A stretch of 64,000 nucleotides of DNA from Devosia sp. FKR38 (GCF_005222805.1 NZ_STGC01000005.1:2251256-2315255); one strand, 5' to 3'. Shown: positions 1-8,906, counted from the first letter of the stretch. Notes: generated by a model not told the origin, from the letters alone. Numbers and translations are program-made.

Positions 1-778
1 CTACGAGCAGCGTATCAACGAAGTCTATTCCTGGGATGGGCTGCAGCGCGGCGACGCGCCGTTCCTGGTCATCCAGCACACGCTGGTCGGCGAAGGCCGG
101 CTCGATTTCGCTGGCACGCAATATCGGCTGACGCCCGGCCAGACCATGGTGCTGAGCCTCCCCCATGCGCATCGCTACTGGCTGGAGCGCGGCGGCCATT
201 GGCAATATTTCTGGATGGTGCTCAACGGGCGCGAGGCCCTGCGCCTGGCCCGCGAGATCATCGATGCCGCCGGCCCGGTCTCCACTTTGCCTGCGCCCAT
301 TGTCGACCGGTTGGCCGCCGCCTGCCTGCTGCTGATCGACCGCGCCGACATCAGCCCCGGCGAGGCCTCCAGCGCCACCTATGCCGCCATGGCGGCCTTG
401 CACGACGGCGTCTTTGCCGCCCGCGCCACGCCAGAGCGCAGCCTGCCGCCCGCCATGGCCCGCGTCGTGGCCCATATCGAGGCCAATCTGGCCCGCCCGC
501 TGCAGGTCGAGCGCCTCGCCGCCATCGCTGAAATGAGCCGCGGCCACTTCGTCCGCCAGTTCGCCCTGGCGACCGGCCAGGCACCATCGGACTTCGTGCT
601 GGCGCGCCGCATCGACCATATCGAGCGCCTGCTGCTGGCCACCGACATGACCATCTCGGCCATCGCCACCGCCACCGGTTTTGCTGACGCCAACTACCTG
701 GCCAAAGCCTTCCGTCGCAAGCGCGCCATGGCGCCCCTGGAGTTTCGCCGCAATGGCCGACTGGCGGCGGGCACCTGA
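1..778 (+). CDS. AraC-family transcriptional regulator (5' truncated)
   Basis: Partial gene: the frame is open from base 2, so the true start lies before the window. What remains is the end of a cupin-type effector-binding domain (PGQTMVLSLPHAHRYW) and a C-terminal AraC DNA-binding domain of about 100 residues. Two helix-turn-helix units are visible, one around ARPLQVERLAAIAEMSRGHF and one around ISAIATATGFADANYLAKAF, the classic second recognition helix. The protein should bind DNA and respond to a small molecule, probably a sugar or aromatic compound; its target is not evident. No partner gene is visible upstream, and the next gene starts 144 bases downstream on the same strand. Confidence 0.9.
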   Translation, partial: YEQRINEVYSWDGLQRGDAPFLVIQHTLVGEGRLDFAGTQYRLTPGQTMVLSLPHAHRYWLERGGHWQYFWMVLNGREALRLAREIIDAAGPVSTLPAPIVDRLAAACLLLIDRADISPGEASSATYAAMAALHDGVFAARATPERSLPPAMARVVAHIEANLARPLQVERLAAIAEMSRGHFVRQFALATGQAPSDFVLARRIDHIERLLLATDMTISAIATATGFADANYLAKAFRRKRAMAPLEFRRNGRLAAGT

Positions 779-922
779 CGGCAAAAGACGGGTCCAAGCC
801 GGTCCTCTGGCGGCACTTTGTCGGTCCGGCGGCGACCGCAGGCCTGCACGGATCGGGTTGAATCCGGGTTGTCTTGGGTGCACAAAGGGCGCAAATAGGC
901 AATTGACCTATAGGGCAATGCA

Positions 923-1402
923 ATGACCAATACTGTAACCGCAGACCGCAGGCACTTTGAGGATCTCGCTGTCGGCGAGGTGATCGCCCTGGGCCACACC
1001 AAGGTGACCCGCGAGATGATCATCGGCTTTGCCAAGCAGTTCGACCCGTTTCCTTTTCACCTCGACGAAGCCGCGGCCAAGGCCAGTCTTCTGGGCGGTC
1101 TCGCCTCCAGCGGCTGGCAGACTGGCGCCCTGAGCCTGCGCATGCTGGTTGACAGTTTCCTGGGCACCGTCGCCTCCGCCGGCGGCCTGGGCTTCCGCAA
1201 CCTCAAGTGGAAAAACCCCGTGATGGTCAATGACACCATCGGCGGCACCGTCACAATCGTCGAGCTGCGCCGCTCCGAGAGCCATCCGCAATGGGGCATC
1301 GTCACGCTCGATTTCGACGTGCGCAACCAGAAGGACGCGCCGGTGCTGACCATGCGCCTCGCCAATCTGGTCGAAACCCGTAACCCGGGAGCCCAGGCAT
1401 GA
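923..1402 (+). CDS. MaoC-family hot-dog dehydratase/hydratase (first of pair)
   Basis: 159-residue single hot-dog-fold protein of the MaoC dehydratase family, which hydrates enoyl-CoA or similar thioesters. The stretch FDPFPFHLDEAAAK followed by GGLASSGW carries the Asp/His arrangement expected of the hydratase active site. The gene overlaps the next MaoC gene by four bases (ATGA), so the two are translationally coupled and may form a heterodimer, as is known for two-subunit MaoC enzymes. The substrate cannot be told from sequence. Confidence 0.88.
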   Translation: MTNTVTADRRHFEDLAVGEVIALGHTKVTREMIIGFAKQFDPFPFHLDEAAAKASLLGGLASSGWQTGALSLRMLVDSFLGTVASAGGLGFRNLKWKNPVMVNDTIGGTVTIVELRRSESHPQWGIVTLDFDVRNQKDAPVLTMRLANLVETRNPGAQA

Positions 1403-1956
1403 CCCGCTGGTTTGAGGATATCGTGCTCGGCGAAGAATTTGCCTTGGGCGATCATGAATTTAGCCAGGACGAGATCATCGCTTTCGCGACGCTCTACGAT
1501 CCGCAGTATTTCCATATCGACCCCGAGGCGGCGCGCCAGAGCCATTTCGGCGGGCTGGTCGCCAGCGGCTGGCACACGGTCAGCATCGGCCATCGCCTGA
1601 TGGTCGATACCCTGTTTGCCGAAGAAGACCGGCTGCGCGCCCTGGGCCAGGAGCCGGGCGTGTCGGGCCCCTCCCCCGGCGTCAACAGCATGGATTTCAA
1701 GGTGCCCGTGCGCCCCGGCGACACCGTGCGCTACACCCTGGTGGTCACCGACAAGCGCGCGTCGAACTCCATCCCCGGCTGGGGCCTGCTGTTCAACACC
1801 ATCACCGCGGTCAACCAACGCGACGAGCTGGTCTATCGCGCCGAACTGGTCGGCTTCTCCAAGCGGCGCGACTATGTGATGCCACTCTCGCTCAAAGTGA
1901 TGCAGGCCATCAGCACATGGCCGCTAATCGGCGGCTGGATCAAGCGCGGCTCTTGA
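1399..1956 (+). CDS. MaoC-family hot-dog dehydratase/hydratase (second of pair)
   Basis: 185-residue MaoC-type protein with the same landmark order as its neighbour: YDPQYFHIDPEAA, then HFGGLVASGWH. It starts inside the stop codon of the preceding MaoC gene (ATGA), pointing to coupled translation and a shared function. It is longer than its partner because of a C-terminal extension ending in a Trp/Ile-rich segment (ISTWPLIGGWIK). It probably acts on an acyl-CoA or a hydroxy-acyl thioester; the actual substrate is unknown. Confidence 0.88.
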   Translation: MTRWFEDIVLGEEFALGDHEFSQDEIIAFATLYDPQYFHIDPEAARQSHFGGLVASGWHTVSIGHRLMVDTLFAEEDRLRALGQEPGVSGPSPGVNSMDFKVPVRPGDTVRYTLVVTDKRASNSIPGWGLLFNTITAVNQRDELVYRAELVGFSKRRDYVMPLSLKVMQAISTWPLIGGWIKRGS

Positions 1957-1988
1957 AAGCCGCGCGCCGGACCGGCACTGTCTCAATC

Positions 1989-2333
1989 ATGCGCCGAATC
2001 GCCCTTACCGCTGCCCTTATTGTCCTTACCGCCTCGCCCGCTCTGGCTCAGAGCTTTGAGGGCAATTGGGGCTGTCGCGATGCCGATGCCGCCAAGGCCG
2101 GCATGCTGACCATCTATGGCGGCGTCTATGGCTTTGCCTCGACAATTGTCGGCGACACCAGCTCGGGCACCGGCACCATCACCGGTTATCAGGATGGCGT
2201 GGCCTTCAACGACGGCGGCCTCAAGGATGCCCGCGGCATCCAGGCCGGGCGCATCGTCTCGGACGCCAATGCCGGCATCGCCATCCAGCTCGAGACGGCA
2301 ACCGCCGCCGTCATGCTCTGCACGCCGCGCTAG
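1989..2333 (+). CDS. Small secreted protein of unknown function
   Basis: 114 residues. I take the internal ATG at 1989 as the start because it opens directly into a signal peptide (MRRIALTAALIVLTASPALA, cleavage after ALA); the frame remains open 24 codons further upstream. The mature part is about 94 residues, begins QSFEGNWGCRDADAAK and ends with a single Cys (VMLCTPR). The two Cys, near each end, could form a disulfide. No family is recognised. It begins 32 bases after the second MaoC gene and may share its transcript. Confidence 0.7.
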   Translation: MRRIALTAALIVLTASPALAQSFEGNWGCRDADAAKAGMLTIYGGVYGFASTIVGDTSSGTGTITGYQDGVAFNDGGLKDARGIQAGRIVSDANAGIAIQLETATAAVMLCTPR

Positions 2334-2374
2334 CGTCGCCGAACCGCATCCTTCACTTTTTGTGCCGCCGGGGC

Positions 2375-2402
2375 TTGAAACCCATTTTAGGCCACCTATT
2401 TC
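2375..2402 (+). promoter_or_regulatory. Candidate promoter for the terC-like gene
   Basis: TTGAAA at 2375-2380 and TATTTC at 2397-2402 are separated by 16 bases. This would give a leader of about 80 bases before the ATG at 2492. Prediction from pattern only. Confidence 0.35.
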
Positions 2403-2428
2403 CTCAGGGCGGCGCCGGGCCCCTCTGG

Positions 2429-2448
2429 CGAGAGCATTGATGCTCTCG
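2429..2448 (+). promoter_or_regulatory. Perfect hairpin in the terC leader
   Basis: CGAGAGCAT (2429-2437) and ATGCTCTCG (2440-2448) form a perfect 9-bp inverted repeat with a two-base centre. It lies in the predicted leader, 43 bases before the start codon, and has no U-run after it. It may be a regulatory stem or a dyad operator. The manganese-sensing yybP-ykoY consensus, common before TerC genes, is not visible. Confidence 0.4.
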
Positions 2449-2491
2449 TGATGTCGGAGCTGCTCCAAACTCTCATGGAGAAGGTCCGGCG

Positions 2492-3511
2492 ATGGATTCG
2501 CTACTTCTAGCCCTATCGGGCGATTTTCTAGGTACCCCCGTCTATTTCTGGATCGCCTTCATTGCGATCGTGATCGGCCTGTTGGTCTTTGACCTGGGCA
2601 TTCTGCACAAGGATGACCACGAGATCGGCGCCAAGGAGAGCCTGACGCTCTATGGCTTCTATGTCGCCATTGCCATGGCCTTCGGCGGCTGGGTCTGGTG
2701 GCAGCGCGGCGCGCAATCGGGCCTCGAATTCTTCACCGGCTATCTGATCGAACAATCCCTGGCGATGGACAATATGTTCGTCATCGCCACGATCTTCGGC
2801 TTCCTGTCCATCCCCCGCATCTACCAGCACCGCGTGCTGTTCTGGGGCATTCTGGGCGTCATCGCCTTCCGTGCTGTGCTGATCGGCTTGGGCGCTGCCC
2901 TGGTCTATCAGTTCAGCGCTATCCTGTTCTTCTTCGGCGCCTTCCTGGTCTTCACCGGCATCCGCATGTTCCGCCACCAGGACGAGACGCCCGACATCTC
3001 GGAGAACCGGGTCTTCCGCTTCATCACGACCCGCTTCCGCGTCACCAAGGAACTGCATGGCCACAATTTTACGGTCATGCAGCCTGACCCCAAGACCGGC
3101 AAGCTGGTGCGCTGGCTGACCCCGCTGGCCGTGGCGCTGATCATGGTGGAAGTGGTCGACCTGGTGTTCGCCGTCGATTCCGTGCCGGCGGTCTTTGCCG
3201 TCACCCAGGACACCTTTATCGTCTACACCTCCAACATCTTCGCCATCCTGGGCCTGCGAGCGCTCTACTTCGCCCTGGCCGCCGCCATGAACCGCTTCCG
3301 CTATCTGCAGACCTCGCTGGCCATCATTCTGGTGCTGGTCGGCATCAAGATCTTCCTGGTGCCCATGGGCATCAAGATCGACACCCTGCTCTCGCTGCTG
3401 GTGACCCTGTCGATCCTGGCCGGTGGCGTGCTGTTCTCGCTGTGGAAGACCCGCAACGAGCCCGATATCAGCGCCGAGCAGCAGCCCAAGACGGGCCAGC
3501 TCGAACCCTGA
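2492..3511 (+). CDS. TerC-family integral membrane protein
   Basis: 339-residue polytopic membrane protein of the TerC/Alx family, whose members are linked to tellurite resistance and manganese export. Seven to nine hydrophobic segments are visible. The family's acidic intramembrane motifs are present: FDLGILHKDDH near residues 28-38, EQSLAMDNMFV near 88-98 and EVVDLVFAVDSVPAVFAVT in the second half. The start is backed by GGAGAAGG nine bases upstream. The gene stands alone, preceded by a leader with a strong hairpin and followed by a stem-loop. Metal efflux is the likely role, inferred from family knowledge. Confidence 0.93.
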   Translation: MDSLLLALSGDFLGTPVYFWIAFIAIVIGLLVFDLGILHKDDHEIGAKESLTLYGFYVAIAMAFGGWVWWQRGAQSGLEFFTGYLIEQSLAMDNMFVIATIFGFLSIPRIYQHRVLFWGILGVIAFRAVLIGLGAALVYQFSAILFFFGAFLVFTGIRMFRHQDETPDISENRVFRFITTRFRVTKELHGHNFTVMQPDPKTGKLVRWLTPLAVALIMVEVVDLVFAVDSVPAVFAVTQDTFIVYTSNIFAILGLRALYFALAAAMNRFRYLQTSLAIILVLVGIKIFLVPMGIKIDTLLSLLVTLSILAGGVLFSLWKTRNEPDISAEQQPKTGQLEP

Positions 3512-3524
3512 TCGAGAACCACTT

Positions 3525-3550
3525 GAGAGCGGCGCTCCGGCGCCGCTCTC
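3525..3550 (+). terminator. Stem-loop after terC
   Basis: GAGAGCGGCGC (3525-3535) pairs perfectly with GCGCCGCTCTC (3540-3550) around a TCCG tetraloop. It begins 13 bases after the terC stop. A C-run rather than a T-run follows, so it may terminate weakly or protect the 3' end. Confidence 0.5.
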
Positions 3551-3639
3551 CCCCATCCGGCCATGCCCCGCCCCGGCTGCGCCAGTCTTGCCGCATTTGC
3601 CCGCTAACCACGCTGAGCGATGATGACAAGGAGACGACC

Positions 3640-4032
3640 ATGGGCAAGATCCACGAGATCGTGTTCGATTGTGAAAAGCCGGCCACCCTTGCCGCCTTCT
3701 GGGCCAGCCTGCTGGACGGCTATAGCGTGCGGGGCACCGATCCCCTGACACTGGCGGCCCTGTCCGACCTGGGGCTGCAGCCAGTGCCCGAACCCACCGT
3801 GGTGATCGACGGACCTGGCCCCTCCATCTGTTTCCAGAACATCGACGGGCGCCGGCCGGACAACAATCGTGTGCATTTCGACATTGCCGTCGACGACCGC
3901 GCGGGCCTGGTGGCAAGGCTGACCGAGACTGGCGCCGAGACCGTCCGCGTGCTGCCCACCTATACGGTGATGCGCGACCCCGAGGGCAATCAGTTCGTGA
4001 TCGTCGACACCGCCGTCGAACTGGCCGCCTGA
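3640..4032 (+). CDS. VOC-superfamily protein (glyoxalase/dioxygenase fold)
   Basis: 130 residues. The ATG at 3640 is chosen because MGKIHEIVFDCEKPATLAAFW is the usual beginning of this family and GGAGACG lies just upstream. The pattern fits the small VOC proteins: DCEKPATLAAFWASLLDGY at the start, HFDIAVDD in the middle and MRDPEGNQFVIVD at the end. Such proteins bind a metal and act as lyases, dioxygenases or antibiotic-sequestering proteins; the function here is unknown. It stands between terC and a GFA protein with its own upstream gap. Confidence 0.85.
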   Translation: MGKIHEIVFDCEKPATLAAFWASLLDGYSVRGTDPLTLAALSDLGLQPVPEPTVVIDGPGPSICFQNIDGRRPDNNRVHFDIAVDDRAGLVARLTETGAETVRVLPTYTVMRDPEGNQFVIVDTAVELAA

Positions 4033-4109
4033 TCGGGCCTGGGCCTGCTGACAAGGGCTGACGCGACGGGAACCCAGAGTGAATGGCACCCTCTCAACGG
4101 AGCCATGCC

Positions 4110-4505
4110 ATGTCCCTGACCCTGCGATGCCACTGCGGCGCCACCCAGATCACCCTGCCCCATGCGCCCCTGCGGGCGGGCCGCTGCAATTGCACCTATT
4201 GCGCCCGCGCCGGCGCCATATGGGGCTATTACGGCGAAGGCGAGCTCACCATCCTCGCCAATGAGGGAGAACGGACCTACACGGCCAGCGGCATGAACAT
4301 GCACCATTTCTGCGGCAATTGCGGCATGCAAACCTGGGGCGACTCCCCCGATTGGAGCAGCCTCTACAATGCCGATGGCACGCCCAAGGACGGCGTTGGC
4401 GGCATGCCCACGGCCCGCAGCTATTCGGTGAACCTCAACCTGATCGACGACTTCGACTGGAGCCATGTGACCGTCGACGACTATGACGGCCGCCACAACT
4501 GGTAG
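4110..4505 (+). CDS. GFA-family (Gfa/CENP-V) zinc protein
   Basis: 131 residues related to the glutathione-dependent formaldehyde-activating enzyme fold. The zinc-binding cysteine pattern is intact: CHCGA near the N-terminus, then CNCTYC and CGNCGMQTWG. I chose the ATG at 4110 (MSLTLRCHCG) since the family begins right at the Cys motif. Most members outside true Gfa have no proven reaction, so I do not assign formaldehyde metabolism. It is followed by the shared terminator region and the convergent apt gene. Confidence 0.85.
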   Translation: MSLTLRCHCGATQITLPHAPLRAGRCNCTYCARAGAIWGYYGEGELTILANEGERTYTASGMNMHHFCGNCGMQTWGDSPDWSSLYNADGTPKDGVGGMPTARSYSVNLNLIDDFDWSHVTVDDYDGRHNW

Positions 4506-4540
4506 CGCGCAGCCCAATCCGTGAGGGCACGCAGCCGGGC

Positions 4541-4569
4541 AATAAAAAGCCCCGAGCGATACTCGGGGC
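4541..4569 (-). terminator. Rho-independent terminator of apt
   Basis: GCCCCGAG (4549-4556) and CTCGGGGC (4562-4569) form an 8-bp stem with a 5-base loop. Read on the minus strand it is followed by a TTTTTATT tract (4548-4541). It lies 36 bases past the apt stop. Confidence 0.85.
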
Positions 4570-4604
4570 TTCAAGCTTGCACGGTGCCGTTCGGCGGGAC
4601 CCGA

Positions 4605-5138
4605 TCAGTGCCCGTCGAAGTCCATCAGCGCCGTCACTGGCACGCCTTCGGCAGCCAGCTTGGCAGCCCCGCCCAACACCGGCAGATCGATGACAAAGGC
4701 GGCGCCTGCGACGGTGGCGCCGGTCCGGCGCAGCAGGCCCACAGCCGCGATCGCGGTGCCACCGGTGGCAATCAGGTCGTCCACCAGCAGCACCGTGTGG
4801 CTGTGGTCGATAACGTCAGCATGGATCTCGATGGTGTCCACGCCATATTCCAGCGCGTAATTCTGCCCGATGGTCTCGCCGGGCAGCTTGCCCTTCTTGC
4901 GCACCGGGATGAAGCCCACGCCCAGCGCGATGGCGACACCCGCGCCGAAGATGAAGCCGCGCGCCTCGATACCAGCGACATGGGTAATGCCCTTGCCGCG
5001 ATAAAGGCCGGCAATATCCTCCACGCTCTGCTTGAAGCCTTCGGGATGCTCGATCAGCGTGGTGATGTCCCGAAACAGGATGCCCTTCTTGGGATAGTCC
5101 GGAATCGTGCGCACGAGGGCCTTGAGGTCGAGCGACAT
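4605..5138 (-). CDS. apt: Adenine phosphoribosyltransferase
   Basis: 177 residues, the usual size for Apt, which converts adenine plus PRPP to AMP in purine salvage. The PRPP-binding loop VLLVDDLIATGGT is intact, and the N-terminal IRTIPDYPKKGILFRDITTL-type region (written here as VRTIPDYPKKGILFRD) is typical. It ends at a strong terminator. The protein competes for adenine with the adenine deaminase encoded near 33 kb. Confidence 0.96.
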   Translation of the reverse strand: MSLDLKALVRTIPDYPKKGILFRDITTLIEHPEGFKQSVEDIAGLYRGKGITHVAGIEARGFIFGAGVAIALGVGFIPVRKKGKLPGETIGQNYALEYGVDTIEIHADVIDHSHTVLLVDDLIATGGTAIAAVGLLRRTGATVAGAAFVIDLPVLGGAAKLAAEGVPVTALMDFDGH

Positions 5139-5162
5139 GGCAAACCTAACAGAGAGTGAGAA

Positions 5163-5357
5163 TCAGGGGAGACGACGGCCCATCAGATGCCGGGCGACGA
5201 CGCCGGCATTGTAGGCGGCTTTGCGCGTGACCTTGATGGCGGTTTCGCGCGCCTGGGGATTGCTCGCCACGGCGGTGATCCCGGCCCGCACCACGGGATG
5301 GCGGGTCAGCGTGATGGCGGCACCTACGACGGTGGCGGCAAGGCGGATGGCGGACAT
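5163..5357 (-). CDS. Small hypothetical protein upstream of apt
   Basis: 64 residues from the ATG at 5357 (MSAIRLAATVVGAAITLTRH). GGGGAG sits five bases upstream of this ATG, which decides the start; in-frame ATGs at 5390 and further up lack such a site. The first half is a weak hydrophobic helix (AATVVGAAITL), and the rest is basic and alanine-rich, ending GRRLP. It is probably membrane-associated. It lies 24 bases before apt on the same strand and may be co-transcribed. No family recognised. Confidence 0.55.
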   Translation of the reverse strand: MSAIRLAATVVGAAITLTRHPVVRAGITAVASNPQARETAIKVTRKAAYNAGVVARHLMGRRLP

Positions 5358-5450
5358 GCTGGCTCCCCGGCGCAAGAGACGGTCAGACATCCATATTGCG
5401 GTCCTGCGCCCGAATGGCAAGGGGCAGCAGCGTCACATTGTCGGAAACGA

Positions 5451-5475
5451 CAAAGGGCCCCACTGGGGCCCTTTG
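5451..5475 (-). terminator. Terminator of the petABC operon
   Basis: CAAAGGGCCCC (5451-5461) pairs with GGGGCCCTTTG (5465-5475), an 11-bp stem with a 3-base loop located 26 bases past the petC stop. On the minus strand it runs into TCGTTT, a short U-rich tail. Confidence 0.75.
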
Positions 5476-5501
5476 CAAATGCTGGGATCGCTGCCAGGCG
5501 A

Positions 5502-6374
5502 TCAGTGTTCGATGCCGGCCCAGATCTTGCGCTTGGTGCCATACATCAGGCCCGCAAACAGCACCAGGAACAGCAGCACACCAAAGCCGGTCTGCTTGCG
5601 CGAGACGAGGCCAGGCTCTGCCATCCACATCATATAGGCAGCAACGTCCTTGGAATACTGGTCCACCGTCAACGGGACGGCGGCCTCACCCTCAGCCACT
5701 TCATAGCTGATCTGGCCATCCTGAAGGGGTGGCGCCATGCCGATGGCGTGGCCGGCGAAATAGTCGTTGTAATACTTGCCTTCGGGCAGTTCGAACGGGG
5801 TGCCGTCAGCATTGTGCGGCGCCGATTCCGGCACTTCTTCGTGGTAGCCGTTCAGCAGGGCGTGGATATAGTCCGGGCCGCCTTCGGAATAGCCGGTGAA
5901 GTAGTTGAAGATCCAGAACGGGAAGGCGTCATGCACGCCGCGGGCCTTGGCCAGCACCGAGAAGTCCGGTGGCAGCGCGCCGCCATTGGCATCGCGGGCA
6001 TCCTGTTCGGTGGCGAACGGGGACGGCCAGCGATCGGCAGCGACGCCCTTGCGGGTGCCGCCATCAGCGGTGGGGTCAGCAATGTCATACTCGGCAGCCA
6101 GCGCCTTGACCTGCTCTTCGGAGAACGCAGGACCGCCCTCTTCAGCCAGATTGCGGAACGAGATCAGCCGGGCGCTGTGGCAGCTCGAGCAGACTTCGCG
6201 GAACACCTGAAAGCCGCGCTGCAGCTGGTTCTGGTCATAAGTCCCGAAAATGCCGGCAAAGCTCCAGCTCTGCTTTTCGATATGCGGGGCCTCTTCAGCC
6301 GCCTGGGTCGCCGGCATGCCGGCGAGCCCGGCCAGAATGGCCACAGTGGCAAGGATCGTCTTGGTATTGAACAT
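5502..6374 (-). CDS. petC: Cytochrome c1 of the bc1 complex
   Basis: 290 residues. The chosen ATG (6374) opens a signal peptide (MFNTKTILATVAILAGLAGM..., ending TQAA). Haem c is bound by CSSCH at residues 62-66, and GMAPPL supplies the axial Met region. A single C-terminal membrane anchor (FGVLLFLVLFAGLMYG) is followed by a basic cytoplasmic end. Cytochrome c1 passes electrons from the Rieske protein to soluble cytochrome c. It is the last gene of petABC, 16 bases after the cytochrome b stop. Confidence 0.96.
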   Translation of the reverse strand: MFNTKTILATVAILAGLAGMPATQAAEEAPHIEKQSWSFAGIFGTYDQNQLQRGFQVFREVCSSCHSARLISFRNLAEEGGPAFSEEQVKALAAEYDIADPTADGGTRKGVAADRWPSPFATEQDARDANGGALPPDFSVLAKARGVHDAFPFWIFNYFTGYSEGGPDYIHALLNGYHEEVPESAPHNADGTPFELPEGKYYNDYFAGHAIGMAPPLQDGQISYEVAEGEAAVPLTVDQYSKDVAAYMMWMAEPGLVSRKQTGFGVLLFLVLFAGLMYGTKRKIWAGIEH

Positions 6375-6390
6375 GGTTCCTGCCCCTCTC

Positions 6391-7641
6391 TTACGCATGC
6401 GACTTGCTGAGGACGCTTTCCGAGATGCTGGTCGGCAGCGGCCGGGGCGTCTCGATGCGGCCAAGGACTGGCAGAATGACGATGAAGTGGATGAAGTAGT
6501 AGGCCGTGCAGATCTTGGACAGCAGCACATAGATGCCATCGGCCGGCTGCGCGCCCAGATAGGTCAGGGCCACGAAGTTGATCACGAACAGCCAGTAGAA
6601 CCAGCGGAACATCGGGCGGAAATTGCCCGAACGCACCTTGGACGTGTCCAGCCACGGCAGCAGGAACAGGATCAGGATCGAACCACCGAAGAAGATCACG
6701 CCAAGCAGCTTGGAGTCGATGAACAGCAGGTTGAAGTCGATGGCGCGCAGGATCGCGTAGAACGGCAGGAAGTACCATTCGGGAACGATGTGGGCCGGCG
6801 TCACCTGGCTGTCGAACTGGATGTAGTTATCCGGGTGGCCCAGGATATCGGGGGCAAAGAAGATGAACCACGCGAACGGGATCATGAACAGCACCATGCC
6901 GAACAGATCCTTCATCGTGTAATAGGGGTGGAAGGGCAGCGTGTCGCGGCTGTCCTTGACGCTCACACCGGTGGGATTGTTGTTGCCCGGCACGTGCAGC
7001 GCCCAGATGTGCAGCGCAACGACCGCAGCAATCACGAACGGCAGCAGGTAGTGCAGCGAGAAGAAGCGGTTGAGCGTGGGATTACCCACCGAGAAACCGC
7101 CGCGCAGCAGCTCGAGCAGCGGCGTACCGATCACCGGAATGGCCGCGAAGATATTGGTGATCACGGTGGCAGCCCAGCCAGACATCTGGCCCCAGGGCAG
7201 CACATAGCCCATGAAGGCGGTCGCCATCATCAGCAGGAAGATCAGCACGCCCAGGATCCACAGGATCTCGCGCGGCGCCTTGTAGGAGCCGAAATACATG
7301 CCACGGAAGATGTGGATGTAGACGGCAGCAAAGAACATCGAAGCGCCCACGGCATGGGTCGCCTGGATGATGCGGCCGCCATTGACGTCGCGACGGATAT
7401 GCTCGACCGAGTCGAAGGCCATCCCGATATTGGGGGTGTAGTGCATCGCCAGGATCACGCCGGTGACGATCTGCACCAGCAGGCACATCACCAGGATCGC
7501 GCCGAACGTCCACCAGTAGTTCAGGTTCTTCGGCGTCGGGAAGTCCATCAGGTGCTCTTTGGAGAACCGGATGATCGGCAGGCGTTCATCGAGCCACTTC
7601 TCGATGCCGGAGCCGGGCGTATAAGTCGAATGTTCAGACAT
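6391..7641 (-). CDS. petB: Cytochrome b of the bc1 complex
   Basis: 416 residues, a full-length separate cytochrome b with eight to nine membrane helices. The haem ligands lie in [11 protein letters not shown]...YIHIFRG and SLHYLLPF...ALHIWALH, and the quinol-oxidation PEWY motif is present ([13 protein letters not shown]). An in-frame GTG at 7656 overlaps the petA stop, but the ATG at 7641 ([10 protein letters not shown]) has a GTGGGGG purine run before it and is preferred. It carries electrons from quinol to quinone across the membrane in the proton-motive Q cycle. Confidence 0.97.
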   Translation of the reverse strand: MSEHSTYTPGSGIEKWLDERLPIIRFSKEHLMDFPTPKNLNYWWTFGAILVMCLLVQIVTGVILAMHYTPNIGMAFDSVEHIRRDVNGGRIIQATHAVGASMFFAAVYIHIFRGMYFGSYKAPREILWILGVLIFLLMMATAFMGYVLPWGQMSGWAATVITNIFAAIPVIGTPLLELLRGGFSVGNPTLNRFFSLHYLLPFVIAAVVALHIWALHVPGNNNPTGVSVKDSRDTLPFHPYYTMKDLFGMVLFMIPFAWFIFFAPDILGHPDNYIQFDSQVTPAHIVPEWYFLPFYAILRAIDFNLLFIDSKLLGVIFFGGSILILFLLPWLDTSKVRSGNFRPMFRWFYWLFVINFVALTYLGAQPADGIYVLLSKICTAYYFIHFIVILPVLGRIETPRPLPTSISESVLSKSHA

Positions 7642-7655
7642 CGGAGAAGCCCCCA

Positions 7656-8180
7656 CTAACCGATCTTGACCAGCGTATCGCTGATGAATTCATAGGGCGG
7701 CACAACCAGATTGGTCGGCGCAGGCCCCTTGCGGATACGACCGGCAGTATCGAACTGCGAGCCGTGGCAGGGGCAGGCCCAGCCGTCGAACTCGCCCGAC
7801 TCGCCCACCGGAATGCAGCCCAGATGGGTGCAGTTGGCGATCATCACCAGCCAGTTCTCATGGCCTTCCTTGGTCCGCGACTCGTCGGTCGCCGGATCCT
7901 TGAGCTCGCTGAGCGGAACGGCCTTGGCCTCTTCGATCTCCTTGGCCGTGCGATTGCGCACGAACACGGGAAGACCGCGCCAGAGAATGGTCACTGACTG
8001 ACCTTCCTCGATGCCGGCAAGGCTGAATTCGATGCTGGCCAGGGCCAGGGTCGAAGCGTCCGGGTTCATCTGGTTGATCAGTGGCCAGACGACCGCAGCA
8101 GCGCCGACCGCACCGACTGCACCGGTTGCGACAAACAGGAAATCCCGCCGTGTCGTTGAATGTTGTGATTGCGTGGCCAA
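7656..8180 (-). CDS. petA: Ubiquinol-cytochrome c reductase iron-sulfur (Rieske) subunit
   Basis: 174 residues from a TTG start at 8180 that has GGGGA eight bases upstream. The protein then begins [19 protein letters not shown], the twin-arginine signal-anchor usual for alphaproteobacterial Rieske proteins. An in-frame GTG at 8231 would add 17 unlikely residues. The 2Fe-2S cluster motifs CTHLGC and CPCHGS are both intact. It is the first gene of petABC; its stop lies 14 bases before the petB ATG. Confidence 0.95.
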   Translation of the reverse strand: MATQSQHSTTRRDFLFVATGAVGAVGAAAVVWPLINQMNPDASTLALASIEFSLAGIEEGQSVTILWRGLPVFVRNRTAKEIEEAKAVPLSELKDPATDESRTKEGHENWLVMIANCTHLGCIPVGESGEFDGWACPCHGSQFDTAGRIRKGPAPTNLVVPPYEFISDTLVKIG

Positions 8181-8415
8181 GGTCCGTATCCCCGTACAAA
8201 GCAGATCCGACGCAGCCTGCAGCGGCAACACCGTTCTCGCATACGCAGAATCGGCAGCCGTCCGCCCTCAAGCGGCCCGTCAGTTGCGGCTCTTTTTGCA
8301 CTGTCCCATGCGCTTGTCCAGTGACCGCAGCCGTGACAGCTCGCATCTGCGACACTATACCCGGTCCAGCCCCGGAAATCGGGCTGTTTTTCACCCATTT
8401 CACCTGGGGACTGCC

Positions 8416-8886
8416 ATGCCGGTCGATCTCGCCCTCTATCAGCCCGACATCGCCAACAACACCGGCACGCTCATCCGGCTGTGTGCCTGCCTGGGCACCA
8501 CCATCCACATTATCCACCCCACCGGCTTTGTCTTTTCGCCCAAGACGCTGGCGCGGGCGGGCCTGGACTATCTCGACCACGCCGCCGTGCGCGAGCATGA
8601 CAGCTGGACCCAGTTCGACGCCTGGCGCCGCAGCGAGGCCCGCCGTCTGGTGCTGCTGACCACCAAGGCCGACACCACGCTCTATGCGGCGCGCTTCGCG
8701 GACAGCGATATCCTGATGATGGGGCGCGAAAGCGCCGGTGTGCCCGATGCGGTGGCCGAGGCGGCGGACCTGCGCCTGCGCATCCCCATGCGCCCCGGCC
8801 TGCGCTCGATCAATGTGGCGCTGGCCGCAACTCTGGTGCTCGGGGAAGCAAAAAGACAGACCGACGGCTTTACAGGGCTCGTTTGA
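8416..8886 (+). CDS. trmL: tRNA (cytidine(34)-2'-O)-methyltransferase
   Basis: 156 residues of the SpoU/TrmL class, small trefoil-knot methyltransferases that modify the wobble base of tRNA-Leu. The frame is open far upstream into the petA promoter, but [20 protein letters not shown] is the family's N-terminus and GGGGA precedes the ATG at 8416. The knot signature is present: [21 protein letters not shown] and [15 protein letters not shown]. It is divergent from petABC, and its stop nearly touches hemF. Confidence 0.94.
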   Translation: MPVDLALYQPDIANNTGTLIRLCACLGTTIHIIHPTGFVFSPKTLARAGLDYLDHAAVREHDSWTQFDAWRRSEARRLVLLTTKADTTLYAARFADSDILMMGRESAGVPDAVAEAADLRLRIPMRPGLRSINVALAATLVLGEAKRQTDGFTGLV

Positions 8887-8906
8887 GCGTTCATTTCAGA
8901 TCCATC

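Noticed and set aside
2334..2491. yybP-ykoY manganese riboswitch upstream of terC
   Set aside because: The conserved GGGGAGUA-type and downstream internal-loop sequences are not visible; only a simple hairpin is present.
2528..4054. 508-codon minus-strand frame spanning terC and the VOC gene
   Set aside because: It spans two well-supported genes and an intergenic hairpin, and its sequence is low-complexity; a shadow frame.
6250..7659. 469-codon plus-strand frame opposite petB
   Set aside because: Antisense to cytochrome b with the typical His/Gln/Glu-rich composition of mirrored membrane-protein codons.
8011..8415. Long N-terminal extension of trmL
   Set aside because: The frame is open upstream through the petA gene region, but the extension has no family similarity, and the internal ATG at 8416 has a ribosome site and matches the known N-terminus.
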